Shown one piece after another: positions 21,216-31,373 of a stretch of 64,000 bases of DNA. The notes below the pieces were generated by a model, which saw only the letters and a program-made list of their open reading frames with translations, was not told the DNA's origin and did no database searches. Origin of the DNA: Echinometra lucunter (lineage: Eukaryota; Echinodermata; Echinoidea; Camarodonta; Echinometridae). Each line of letters opens with the position of its first letter. Within the stretch, counting starts at the first letter, position 1. Location: contig JAPZVO010000101.1 of NCBI GenBank assembly GCA_029962745.1, forward strand, positions 30,580-94,579, read 5' to 3'. A program made the translations under genes and the position numbers.

Positions 21216-21443
21216 GGATTCTGTGTCAAGAATAACCCGGAAAGGGTCAGTTTTTACCCACAATTTTTAAGAGTGTAGTGTTAACCATTGTTAACTTTGG
21301 AGGCTTATATTCTGAGGGCTTTCTGGCGATTTATGAGTGGATATCTATTGTAATATACCTCATAAATAGATTCTTGTTCAGTAATTGGTCAAAACTATAT
21401 CAAGGAACACGGCGCATTTTGATCTATCATTCATCCCATGATT

Positions 21444-21489
21444 TTGGCGTTCTATCATTTGACCTAAGGTCAATTGATAGAACGCCCAA
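21444..21489. repeat. 46-bp near-perfect hairpin
   Basis: TTGGCGTTCTATCATTTGAC pairs with GTCAATTGATAGAACGCCCAA with hardly any loop. It sits just upstream of the L1/Tx1-like LINE remnant. Confidence 0.75.
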
Positions 21490-21570
21490 ACCCTTTGATT
21501 GTACGCGACTTTGCACACAAGTACCAGGAGTACATACGTACATATTCCAAGCTTTCCATGACTTGAGCGG

Positions 21571-22236
21571 TTTAAAGGTTAACATGGAAAACACTAATAT
21601 AATGAGGATAGGAAAAAAAAAATGACTCGGGAATATTACCATTTGGCAATATTGTAACGGAAATGAAAATTTTAAGCGTATATTATTCCTTGGATGTAAA
21701 AAGGATGGGAGATCTGAATTAAAAGGAGATTTTGAGTAAAATTAAAAGGATACTGGGATGATGGAAACAGAGAGACTTGACAATAATGGGGAAAGTACAT
21801 TTGCTTAAGACATATGCCTTGTCAAAACTGAACTATGTTTCGTCATCATCGGTTGTTCCACTGTGGGGTATAACAGATATCAAGAAAGTTTGTTTTGAAT
21901 TTATTTAAAGGTTAACATAGAAAACACTAATATAATGAGGATAGGAAAAAAAAGAAATGACTCGGGAATATTACCATTTGGCAATATTGTAACGGAAATG
22001 AAAATTTTAAGCGTATATTATTCCTTGGATGTAAAAAGGATGGAAGATCTGAATTAAAAGGAGATTTTGAGTAAAATTAAAAGGATACTGGGATGATGGA
22101 AACAGAGAGACTTGACAATAATGGGGAAAGTACATTTGCTTAAGACATATGCCTTGTCAAAACTGAACTATGTTTCGTCATCATTAGTTGTTCCACGGTG
22201 GGTAGTAAGAGATATCAAGAAAGTTTGTTCTGAATT
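21571..22236 (+). repeat. 333-bp tandem duplication within the LINE
   Basis: The segment starting TTTAAAGGTTAACAT at 21571 begins again at 21904, differing at only a handful of positions (for example ATGGAAAAC against ATAGAAAAC). The first copy ends with GTGGGGTATAACAGAT where the second has GTGGGTAGTAAGAGAT. High identity means a recent duplication inside an already dead LINE. Confidence 0.88.
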
Positions 22237-22910
22237 TATATGGAACGGAAAAGACAGAATTAAGAGAGACATTTGTTACCAGGATTATGGGGATGGCAGC
22301 TTAAGGATGATAGGTTTTGATTTATTTGTGAAAACTCAAAGAGTAATGTGGTTAAAACGGTTACTTTATGGGGAAAGAAATATGGGCTGGAAGCTTCATT
22401 TTGACTATAGCTTTAGAAAAGTGGGTGGAAGGTTTATTTCACTTTGTAATTACGATGTTAAATCTAAAAGCACCACAGTTTTATTTAGTGATTTTAAGGG
22501 CTTGGCAAGATATGGAGGAAAATGAAAATTTTATTGCAGGAAAAGCCAATCCAATCTTTTTCAGTAATAAAAATAATATTTCGAGAGGTAAAATGATTTT
22601 TGATGAGAACTTGTTTAAGAAAAATATCAATCTAGTAGGTCATATTCTCGAAGAAGAGCAGGTGAGAACAATCGATTATTTTCATAATTCAAGTTTGAGT
22701 GCTGAAAATATCATGGAAATTTGGAAGTCAACTGGTTTAATTTTGAAAAGTGGGAAATATAATGGGAATTTCCACAATTTATGCTCGAAAGACGTACACA
22801 ATGACAATATCTCTTTGAAGATGATTGGAAAAATAATTTTACTGAAAGATGTACTTCTAGAAAGGTTTATGAAAATTTTGTTACAAATTTACAACATCTC
22901 TGTACTTTAA
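22112..22910 (+). pseudogene. L1/Tx1-like ORF2 C-terminal region, frameshifted
   Basis: LTIMGKVHLLKTYALSKLNY, SSLVVPRWVVRDIKKV, FIWNGKDRIKRDICYQDY and QRVMWLKRLLYGERNMGWKL are the conserved blocks that follow the polymerase domain in L1/Tx1 ORF2. Frame 2 (22112-22525) is continued by frame 3 (to 22910), with the shift near 22460-22490. Upstream, the duplicated segment carries several stops. The polymerase core and endonuclease are missing, so the copy is inactive. No host function is suggested. Confidence 0.83.
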
Positions 22911-23066
22911 AAGTAAGAGATGACCTTAATAATTTTGATCTCCCTCTCTCTCAAAAAAAGAAATCTTAGGAATATTCATAAGACCTCGAATGAATGGAAA
23001 AAATAAGAGAATTTCAATATAAATTACTTCATTATACAAATAATGCACAGATGTCAGTATGTTAGT

Positions 23067-23172
23067 GGCGATGCAGCGCACTCGAGGGTATTTACAATGT
23101 GCGACGAGCACGAGGCGCTTGCGCCGAGTGCTTCTGCATAATATTGTGAATACCCGAGGTGCCTGCATCGCC
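23067..23172. repeat. 106-bp hairpin element (GGCGATGCAG/CTGCATCGCC ends)
   Basis: GGCGATGCAG at the left pairs with CTGCATCGCC at the right. Inward, CGAGGGTATTTACAAT pairs with ATTGTGAATACCCGAGG. The centre is GC-rich (CACGAGGCGCTTGCGCCGAG). It separates the LINE fragment from the adjacent MITE, which is inserted three bases away. Confidence 0.75.
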
Positions 23173-23177
23173 AATAA

Positions 23178-23556
23178 TACTGCTTTCACACCAAGGTACG
23201 ATCGCTGGGTACGGTCGCAGAGACCGTACCCAGCGACCGATGAAATCATAGTGTGAAAGCATTTCATCGTACTCAGCGACCGATCGTTTTGGTCAAAAAC
23301 GATCGGTCGCTGAGTACAGTCGCTGAGGTACTTCAGCGACCGTACCCAGCGACCGTACCTTGGTGTGCAATGACCCCCCATACATGCCCACGCGCTATCT
23401 CTACTTCCGCTTCCGGCTAGGTCAGCTATACAGCGATCGACCGATCGCTCTGGGCCTGACCAAATTTTGACGGCGGTGTGAAAGCACGTCCGATCGGTCG
23501 TTGGGTACGGTCTCTGCGACCGTACCCAGCGGCCGTACCTTGGTGTGAAAGCAGTA
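23178..23556. mobile_element. MITE, PIF/Harbinger-like, TAA target duplication (copy 2)
   Basis: Same termini as copy 1 (TACTGCTTTCACACCAAGGT), with TAA at 23175-23177 and 23557-23559. It shares the unique core (CAATGACCCCCCATACATGC..., ATCTCTACTTCCGCTTCCGG..., GGGCCTGACCAAATTTTGAC) with the 11.3-kb copy. It differs in the number and order of GGTACGGTCGCTG palindromes, including an internal copy of the terminal ACCGTACCTTGGTGTG word. Confidence 0.83.
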
Positions 23557-23559
23557 TAA

Positions 23560-25170
23560 CATCGCGAATTTAAATCTGTGCATTATTTGTTTTATAAAAC
23601 GGTATGACTTTGTAGTGAAATATTTGTTTTAAAATCCTCCAAATTTCGTGGGATCTCACAGACAAAGAGGCAAAATCTACTTTCTATTATGACATCACAA
23701 GCGTAGCCAGTGTGATGCGCCCCTGGGTAAGCGCATCAAAATCCTTGTGCTAGACTGTACTTCTCTTTAAAAGAACGCGTATTTCATGGCGTCTCAGTTT
23801 TTACGCGCTAGAGGTAACGTGATGCATCCAAAATTCCCAGTGCTGCACAAAAAATGCACGGCTGGAAGGTTGCGTAGAATTAAAGTATGAACACGTGACA
23901 TGCATACGTACTCGCTATTGGCTACATCCTTGAACCCGTTTTATAAGGTGCAATATACACCAACGAACATTTGTTCAAATTTGGTTTTATCGATATCAAT
24001 AACTGCTCATTCTCTAAACATAACCCTGAATCTTATGAACAATTGTTCTGGCTCAGTAATGATGTTAAAACTTTATGGTAGAGGGTTATTGAAAAACTTA
24101 CTTTGGTAAAGCTCCGAAATGCAAAGTGCAAAATATATACGTGTGGGAAATAATGGATTCGACCTTGAGGTAAAACTTTGTATTACAGTAATCTTTTTAA
24201 TGAAATATATCATTTTTAGGTCAAGGTCAGAAGGCAGAGTTCCTACTCAAGAAGAAAGTATTCAGAGAGTCGTAGAATATCGAAATGAAGAAAAAGCAAT
24301 AGCTATTAAAAAGGACAAGTTAGACAAGCATTTGTGAAAATGGGAGAGAATGCACCGAAATGGCAGGACTGAGGGCGATATTCTGGTGTGATTTGGGAGA
24401 GAGTGACTGTGTGTGGGTTATGTGTGTGTGTGTTTTGGGGAGATATGATGTTTACTTTAGGGAGGGGTGATACTTTGTTGGGGTTTTTTTTTCTTATTGA
24501 TTTCTTTTTGATTTGCTTTGTTTTGATGACTGTAAGCTATGTAATCTCAGATAGTTTTATATCAATGAGAGAATATTTGATACATGAATGGAAAAGTGTG
24601 TTATTATGCATTTTGGTATGTATTTTTTTTTCTTTTTAAGGGGATCCTAGTTTCAATATATCTATTTGTTTATTAGTTTGTATTGGATTTGGGTCTCCTT
24701 TGTTTGTTCTTTTGTTGTAGATTTTTTAAAGACATAACATGTGTGTATCGCCCTCCACAAAAAGTACAAGTTGGATAGGGAAGACTTTTTTGTTGGGGCG
24801 GGGGGGGGGGGTGACTCAACATTTTCATAATAACTGGTTGATTCATGCTTATATTGAATTATTGAAAAAAGGCAAAATATGAATTTTGAACTGTTAAATT
24901 GAAATGTTATATATTTTTGTTCATGAAATCAGAATATATCAGTATGGAAAAAAGTACGTACACACACGTTCATGTATAACTTTAAGCATACACACAATCA
25001 TGACAATACAGCTGTTTATTTCGGCTGTATACGCCCGACGAAACAAGCTCTGAAAGTTCAGTTTAGCTACATGTTTTTGAAATCAGAAAGAATTTCTTCA
25101 AACTATCTGGAAATTTTACATTTTGTTGGAAAAGTGAGGTATATAAAACGAATATTGACTGTTCTGTAAT
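23560..25170. other. No gene or recognised element
   Basis: AT-rich sequence with small open frames of 65-83 codons that look random (Phe/Leu/Ile rich). A G10 run lies near 24800. Confidence 0.45.
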
Positions 25171-25171
25171 C

Positions 25172-25299
25172 GGATGGTGGTGGAAATCATCACTCCCTCG
25201 GTGCTGTTCATACCGGCCCTTCCATTACGGCTTCGCCTCGAGGGTGATAGAAGGCCTGATATGGACAGCACCTTGGGAGTGATAATTTTCCCACCATCC
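25172..25299. repeat. 128-bp hairpin element
   Basis: The left arm (GGATGGTGGTGGAAATCATC, ACTCCCTCGGTGCTGTTCAT) pairs with the right arm (ATGGACAGCACCTTGGGAGT, AATTTTCCCACCATCC). The centre (CGGCCCTTCCATTACGGC) is near 25220. It is a MITE-type palindrome without open frames. Confidence 0.75.
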
Positions 25300-25309
25300 T
25301 CATCAGAAG

Positions 25310-25375
25310 CGTCGAACTTGGAGGGGGGGGGGGGGGCAAAGATATCATTTTGCCCCCCCCCCCCATAATTTCCGA
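25310..25375. repeat. G15/C12 run pair
   Basis: A G15 run and a C12 run lie about 20 bases apart and can pair. This is the same kind of structure found next to other short repeats in the window. Confidence 0.6.
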
Positions 25376-25594
25376 ACCGCTATGGCAGAAACAGAATGGA
25401 TTCTAGGTAGCTAAAACAGTGTCATTATTGGCACACAGGTGATCGGATGTATTATTTAGATATCATTCAGGCATGATAGATATCATAGAGGTTTATAGTG
25501 TATTCTGATGATAATAATAATAATAATTTTCCGTTCTTGTATAGCGCAGATCACATTATTATCACATCATTGTATATTATGAAGACGAAATAAC

Positions 25595-25887
25595 ACTTCC
25601 TTCATATGGAAAAGGGTATATATTTTTTCCTCGCTCGCTGCGCTCGCTCGTTTGATATTAATGGTTTTGAAAAGCAAACGAATTCGGTGAGATGAGACCG
25701 AATAGATAATATAGATGTTTCGTGGGCTCACAGTGTAATTTGCCGAAGAGGTTACTACTTCAACCATCAAAAGCAGTGTGTGCTTCCTCGCTCGCTCGTA
25801 ATATTACAAAACAGAGTGGTTTCGGGGGCAGCAACAATGGACCAGCGATGTTAAAAAATAAAGTCATATTTGGCAGCGAGGTAACCA

Positions 25888-25959
<72 letters not shown>

Positions 25960-26045
25960 TATAGTGTATTTTGATAACTAAACACTTCTCTCACAACAAG
26001 AAATTTTTGCTCGCTCGTTTCGCTCGCTCGCAAAAAAAAAACCCA
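25595..26045 (-). repeat. Scattered CTCGCTCGCTGCGCTCGCTCG words, minus-strand family relatives
   Basis: CTCGCTCGCTGCGCTCGCTC (about 25630), CTCGCTCGCTCG (about 25786) and GCTCGCTCGTTTCGCTCGCTCG (about 26010) are complements of the core word in the ~160-bp family. The flanks (CTTCATATGGAAAAGGGTAT, GGTTTTGAAAAGCAAACG) loosely match that unit in reverse. Confidence 0.4.
25889..25956. repeat. (AC)n(AT)n microsatellite
   Basis: An AC run of about 30 bases passes directly into an AT run of about 35 bases. Confidence 0.92.
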
Positions 26046-26149
26046 GGGTGGTTTACAATCCAGCAAGATGTGTCATTCCCCAAATATGTTTTATATATAT
26101 GTATATATATATATATATATCCCTTCTACCTTTATCTATTTGTTTAATT

Positions 26150-26500
26150 TTTACCATGATCTAAGTGATTTGTTTTTATTTCATTGACGTTCCCACGAAC
26201 TTAGGACATTCTTTAAGAAGAACCTTTGTATTATAACCAATGACAATTTGTTAAACATTACGGATCAGTCACCAAGAATAAAAGCAAACTACCTGCACAA
26301 CTGACACTTAATCTTGGATTTAAATAGAATGTTAAGGAATAGAAATCGGATAATCCTGGTCTTTATTGTAATCTGAAAGTATCTCCTTGCAAGTACATAA
26401 CCATAATTTATCTTGTACATGTATATAAACCATGTCAAATTGTAAAAACAAACACTTCACCTGAAGAGAATTAAATCGAAAGCGCTTGTGAAGTACAAAC
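26150..26500 (+). repeat. Possible Penelope-like element terminal (pLTR) remnant
   Basis: AT-rich unique sequence contains a hammerhead-like motif near its 3' end (26454-26494). Penelope-like retroelements carry hammerhead ribozymes in their terminal repeats. No reverse transcriptase or GIY-YIG coding sequence is present here, so assignment rests on the ribozyme alone. It is flanked by AT and GT microsatellites on both sides. Confidence 0.35.
26454..26494 (+). ncRNA. Candidate hammerhead ribozyme
   Basis: All core positions can be read. Stem I is ACTTCAC (26454-26460) with GTGAAGT (26488-26494), seven perfect pairs. Next come CTGAAGA (C3 to A9, with the permitted variable base at position 7), a G...C stem II closed over AATTAAAT, and GAA (12-14). 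A minimal palindromic stem III AGCGCT follows, then T at the cleavage-site position 17. Stem III cannot close with a loop in one molecule, so activity would need a dimer. That is known for the very short-stem hammerheads of Penelope-like elements and related retroelements. A chance match cannot be excluded. Confidence 0.6.
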
Positions 26501-26555
26501 CAGGTTACCATGGCTATTCCATATATCGTTGTGAATCTTCTTTATATTTTTTTCT

Positions 26556-26652
26556 GATATATATATATATATATATAGGGGTGTGTGTGAGAGGATGAAG
26601 GTGCGTGCCTCTGTGCGCGTGTGTGTGTTTACACACACACACACACATACAC

Positions 26653-26716
<64 letters not shown>

Positions 26717-26735
26717 ATACACGTATATATATCAG
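26556..26735. repeat. Compound (AT)n(GT)n(AC)n microsatellite
   Basis: Alternating AT, GT and AC runs. Open frames on both strands here are Thr-His, Ile-Tyr or Cys-Val repeats and are artefacts. Confidence 0.92.
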
Positions 26736-27535
26736 TAGCCGTGGGTTCATCTCCGCTTCGTCGTCCTGCCCCCCCCCCCATCCGAAAAATGGATCGACGC
26801 CTCTGATCATCATGAGCAGTCAATATTTGTATACCATGATTATGTTATGACATATCCCATTAGCACGCTTGAGTGATCAATTACATACTTTATTGTTTTG
26901 TCATGTTAATTTTTCGTAAAGTTTTAACATTTTAAGCTGGCATAATTTGGAACAGTCATAAAAATGGTCATGTAGAAAGATCGTGCAATCAATCAATCAT
27001 TCAAGCAATCAATCATACATAGATATGTCAGTCAATCATTCCATCAATCAGAAAAGCAGTTAACTAAATCATACATGTACATTCATTCGATCCAAAAGAC
27101 AAGTGAGATGATACATTTGAAAAACGGCATTCTGCAATGCAAATGTGTGACTAAAATTTGAAAATTTCTTTGAACATGTTGAAGAAAGATATTTGATATT
27201 TTGTCAGTAATTTTTACCACGTTGTTTCTTTTGGCAGGTGGACAAAAGACATGACAAAACCATGTTACACTGTAATGAAGTAAACAGGAATGGTCATGAA
27301 ACTGACACGTTTGCAATGCAGATTGCAGTTATTCACTTCCGTCTACTCACTTGTTTTGGGGAATGAATGAGTGCATTATTGGTCGGTTGTTTTTCTGATA
27401 TTGATTGAATGATGGAGTGAGTGATGAGTGATAATTGATTGGCTGACTGACTGATTGGTTCATAGGGTTAGGAAGCTTTTCTGAACTTGGGGGGGGGGGC
27501 TGAAGAACACACCCTGAAAATTTCAATTTAGATAC
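26736..27535. other. No gene seen
   Basis: AT-rich sequence with AATC/ATCA-type short repeats (26.99-27.06 kb), GATTGATTGA-type words (27.39-27.46 kb) and a G10 run near 27.49 kb. Confidence 0.45.
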
Positions 27536-27539
27536 ACAT

Positions 27540-28405
27540 CACGAGCGCGCAGCGCGAAGTCCCCTGCAAGGGGGGGGGGGTGTAAGACTAGCTACCTGGA
27601 TCACTATCACTTTAATTGAATACTTAGGGGCCGCGAAACGTTTTTCAATTTGGTAAGAAATGACGCTTCTTGCTCGATTATGAACCTTGCTGTTTTTTTT
27701 TAATTTGCAAGCGAGCGAAGCGATCGAGCCAAAAATAACCACTTCCTGTTATGAAAGAAGTGTTATTTTTTGTCATCAAAATCAAAAGTGTTATTTTTTG
27801 TCATCAAAATGCACTATGCAGGCCTTTAAGAAATAATCGTGACTCTATTTTGACAGCTCCGTCATTGGTTCAAACGTCTGCTGTCCGAAACCATCCTGTA
27901 TTAGATGTTACGAGTGAGCGAAGCGAGCAAGGAAAACCCATTCTCTTGATAGTAGAAGTGTTATTTCGTCATCAAAATACGCAACAGGCATGTAAGATAT
28001 TTAGAAATATATTATGTATATTCGGTCACCTCACTTACTAAATTTGTTTGCTTTCCGAAACCATTACACGAGCGAGGGAAGCGAGCAAGGAAGAATATAT
28101 GTATACTCTTTTCATGGCATAAGTGATATTTCGCACTTAAAATGCTCAAAATACACCATGGGCCTATAAGAAATCTGGAGTATACATTTGGCGACTTCGC
28201 TTGCCGAACTGGTTTGCTTTCCACAATTTTCCACTATCTTATACGAGCGAGCGCAGCGAACGAGGAAAAAGAATATACTTGTTACTATGACAGGGATAAT
28301 TGGTCGTAAAAATACACCATGGGCCAATAAGATATATGAATTATATAATTGGTCATCTCGCTTGCAAAATTGGCCATTATCTCCTGAAAATTCATCTCTT
28401 AAGGT
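27540..28405 (+). repeat. ~160-bp tandem family with GAGCGAAGCGAGC core (4-5 units)
   Basis: Clear unit starts lie at 28024 (GGTCACCTCACTT), 28190 (GGCGACTTCGCTTGCC) and 28351 (GGTCATCTCGCTTGC). Each is followed by a TTTGCTTTCC-type word and an ACGAGCGAGxGxAGCGAxC core. An A-rich segment with AATATACT and AAAATACACCATGGGCC..ATAAGA completes the unit. More diverged units precede from about 27760, and a core word already appears at 27540. The period is 160-166 bases. Same family as 2945-3445. Confidence 0.7.
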
Positions 28406-28589
28406 CAACTTGTCTCTAGATTCCTTGCAATTATATTAGTAATACTTACATTCTATGAGTAGAAGAATGATATAACATTAGCGAGAGGCACCAAATGCAA
28501 ACCAAGTAATTTTCATAAGAATATCAATGATTAATATAACGGGCATTGGTTAAGATACCTAAAATACGGGAGAGAGAGAAAAAAAAAAA

Positions 28590-28840
28590 AGCGAGCGAGC
28601 GCTTCCACGTTTTCCCCATTTTCTTTCCTTCTCTTTTCTTCTTCCTTTTTCTTCTTTCCATTCCTTCCTCTTCTTTTTTTTTCTTTCCTCGCTTGGAAGC
28701 CCCCTTTCAGGCATGAAAAAGGGGGGGGGGGGCTGTGGAAGGGTATTCCCACCCCCACACATTATTTTACTGCGGGGGGGGGGGGCGCTAAAGCCTGCCC
28801 AGCCCCCCCCCCCCTCCCCCCGGTTCCTACGCCTATGCAT
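28590..28840. repeat. Pyrimidine tract plus G/C-run repeat
   Basis: CT-rich sequence (28.61-28.69 kb) is followed by G13, G13 and C13 runs and ends GGTTCCTACGCCTATGC. The CCTACGCC end resembles the GTCTACGCCCCTG terminus of the hAT-like element. This may be a truncated relative. Confidence 0.5.
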
Positions 28841-29620
28841 GGATTGCTTGATGTTGCTTGCTCTGCATGACTACATGCTGATATTCTTTTTCTGTAATCT
28901 TTAATGGTAAGAACTTACTTTATAAAAACAATATTTCAAATCAACCAATCAAGTATTCAAATCCAACTTAAACTTGAAATGTAAATGAGATAGGCCTATG
29001 TCAGAACATACGCACAACCATTTATATTCATGTAAAAGTATTGAATAGTATCAGAATATGAACATTTCTAAGCCTTCAGAGTTTACATTACTCTCAGCCC
29101 CGCTGATCGTTTACCGTGGAAATGACACAGAACTCTACCAAACTAGTGCAAAGTCCATAGGAATTAGGTACATGAATAGGCTGAATAGCCAATATGCTTC
29201 AGGAGGCAGAAATAGAAAATAGTAAATATTTCAGAAAATTGAAGTGTTAGGTATTGTATGTGTACCCTCTTTTCAAGTGAGTTTACCAAGCAGCTGCGAA
29301 ATTCTTGTCTTCTTAACTGTCAGTCACAGACAATGATGTCCATTCATGATTAGTGTAATTTTTTTCATGCCTATTCCTTACACACAAATGCTGTTACAAA
29401 TGTCAGCAAAATAAATAATATATCCTTGAAATCAGACTCTCTTGTTGTGGGAAAACCCAGCTAGCGGGACATCCAACAAAGAACCATTTTTACATGACAT
29501 CGATTTCAATGAGTATTTCACACGAGTCTCCTGAAGATAATGCGGAAAAATATGGCTGATAGTGGAGTTGACGGTACCATCTTACCGATCATCAGCCTGT
29601 ATGCAGCCTTGATTTTTTTT
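28841..29620. other. No gene seen
   Basis: AT-rich intron-like sequence with no frame, splice pair or repeat that I can support. Confidence 0.45.
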
Positions 29621-29625
29621 TCGAT

Positions 29626-29730
29626 GGCGCCGGAACGTTCTAAGCAGAGAAAACATTGGAGGGGCAAGCCATGTGTGTTAACAATGGCTTGCCCCTCCAA
29701 TCCTTTGTCTGATCAGAACGTTCCGGCGCC
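29626..29730. repeat. 105-bp nested hairpin
   Basis: The outer arms GGCGCCGGAACGTTCT (29626-29641) and AGAACGTTCCGGCGCC (29715-29730) are perfect complements. The inner arms ATTGGAGGGGCAAGCCAT (29655-29672) and ATGGCTTGCCCCTCCAAT (29684-29701) are also perfect. Unpaired AGCAGAGAAAAC and CCTTTGTCTGATC lie between them. Two separate perfect stems within one palindrome is unusual. Open frames that cross it are by-products. Confidence 0.82.
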
Positions 29731-29986
29731 ACAAAGTGAGACGTTAAGCAATTACAAAATTACAGTGGCGGCGATTTCATGGGCCAGGGGGGGGGGGGGG
29801 GGAGGTAACACCGAAAGCCACCGAAGAAAATCTGTTTCGAGGAGTGGAAGGGGGATTATCGAAATATTTTGCCGAAATTTGTTACTCACACTCGAATATA
29901 CACATCCCCTCACCCGCCTGTGCACTCCCACATCCTTTTTATTTTGCAGATAAATCAAATAAAGGCTACTTGCTATATTAGTAATA

Positions 29987-30150
29987 CACTCTCAGAAAAA
30001 CTATCAGGTTGGTTAAAATATGCACCGACCAACTGTTGATTAAAAAAAATCGTATGTAAAACATATGGGGATTTTTTTTTTTTAACCAACAGTTGGTCGG
30101 TGCATATTTTAACCAACCTTAATGATATTTAACCAACTTTTCTGAGAGTG
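29987..30150. mobile_element. 164-bp MITE with TA target duplication
   Basis: The terminal repeats CACTCTCAGAAAA and TTTTCTGAGAGTG are flanked by TA at 29985-29986 and 30151-30152, as in Tc1/mariner-type elements. The interior is nearly palindromic: GGTTGGTTAAAATATGCACC and its complement surround an A8/T12 centre. Non-coding; would need a transposase in trans. Confidence 0.83.
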
Positions 30151-30907
30151 TAGAAGAAGCCGTATTTTGCCATCAAAATGAACTCTAGGCGTTTGTGACT
30201 TTTGTCAGAATCGTGATGACATGACCCATTTTCTCTTAACATGTCCAAAATATGCGCTACAACGGTCTTCCCTACAACAAAAATTAAACTACACTAATGA
30301 TCAGATAACAACAAAGAATGTACTATACAACCCCCACAACTATCATCATATCCTAACATACATTAGAGACACGAGAATGAAAGTCTAGACTACGTGTACA
30401 TACTAATTACTGATAACACACACTTCTCTCAGTATACGATTCCCATGAGTTTAGGGACTTAATTCACTTTCTTTTTATTAAGCAAGAACCAGTAATATAT
30501 AGAGTTTTTATTTTATAGAAATTGGAGGAAATTTCACCGGAGTAGACCTGAAGAATCTCTGCATAGCGCCTGGTGCACAGGACACAAGTTTGTCGACGCA
30601 CCCGTCCACCACTTACCACAACAACACTCTAGGCCTATAAGATGTTTAAGTGGTAGGCCTATTCGACCACCTCACTCAAAAATAAGAAACAAAAATATAT
30701 TGAGCTTTAAAAACTGAGGAGAGGGGCGATCTCCTTCCGAAAAAAACCAAGTTCCCCCCCCCCCACCCCCGTGATCGCCGCCTATACAAAATTACCTCGT
30801 GGAGTATTTTGTATCTATTCATCATGCTCATACAGTGGGCAATTAAATTGATTGTTAATCGTTTTCTCTACGCCCTGCTTTTACCGAAGGGCGGTATCAC
30901 CTTATAC

Positions 30908-31053
30908 AAAATGACCAATACTTTGATCAATATGTGTCTGCCCAAAAATATCGGTTAAAACTGACCAATTATTGGTTGAAATATACCACAATTTTGGTTG
31001 ATTTTTACTTATTTTTTGATCGGACACATATTCACTAACACATTGGTTATTTT
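30908..31053. repeat. Imperfect inverted repeat with GACCAA words
   Basis: AAATGACCAATACTTTGATC...AATATGTGTCTGCCCAAAAA at the left pairs with TTTTTTGATCGGACACATAT...CATTGGTTATTTTGACC at the right. It is rich in (G)ACCAAT/ATTGGT words, like the preceding MITE. Probably a diverged MITE; termini not defined. Confidence 0.55.
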
Positions 31054-31373
31054 GACCAATCCTTTTTTAGGGTGTATAATCGCATTATTGTGATTTATTG
31101 GTCCCGGTTTTATGCAGTCCTAGACAATCAATCAATCAGTCAATCAGTTAGTCAAAAATTAATTATCATGGAAACGTGCCAATGCAAGAGATAAAAGACA
31201 ACATAAAAACTAAAGAGTAAGTGAATGATATCGGAGATAAAACTCATCGTGACTACGATCCGAATTAAAATTGTAAACATCAAACATTAGAAGATAAAGG
31301 AGTTGTTGTTTTTGTATGTTTTTGTTTAGTAATTTATTAATCACAGAATTTTTTTTTAATTTTTGGATCTTAC

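Larger units (their letters stand above)
21530..23050 (+). mobile_element. L1/Tx1-like LINE, C-terminal ORF2 fragment
   Basis: The homology runs from just after the catalytic YADD region (FHDLSGLKVN motif near 21555) to KIREFQYKLLHYTNN near 23010-23045, which is the (R)xFQxxLLH motif of L1-group ORF2 C-termini. The copy is truncated at both ends, with the 3' side ending at a hairpin (23067). It carries a 333-bp tandem duplication (21571-22236). Confidence 0.78.

Noticed and set aside
26471..26850. Thr-His and Ile-Tyr repeat open frames on both strands
   Set aside because: Translation of AT/GT/AC microsatellites.
29530..29560. CTGAAGATAATGCGGAAAA considered as a second hammerhead core
   Set aside because: No stem II pairing and no flanking complementary stem I.
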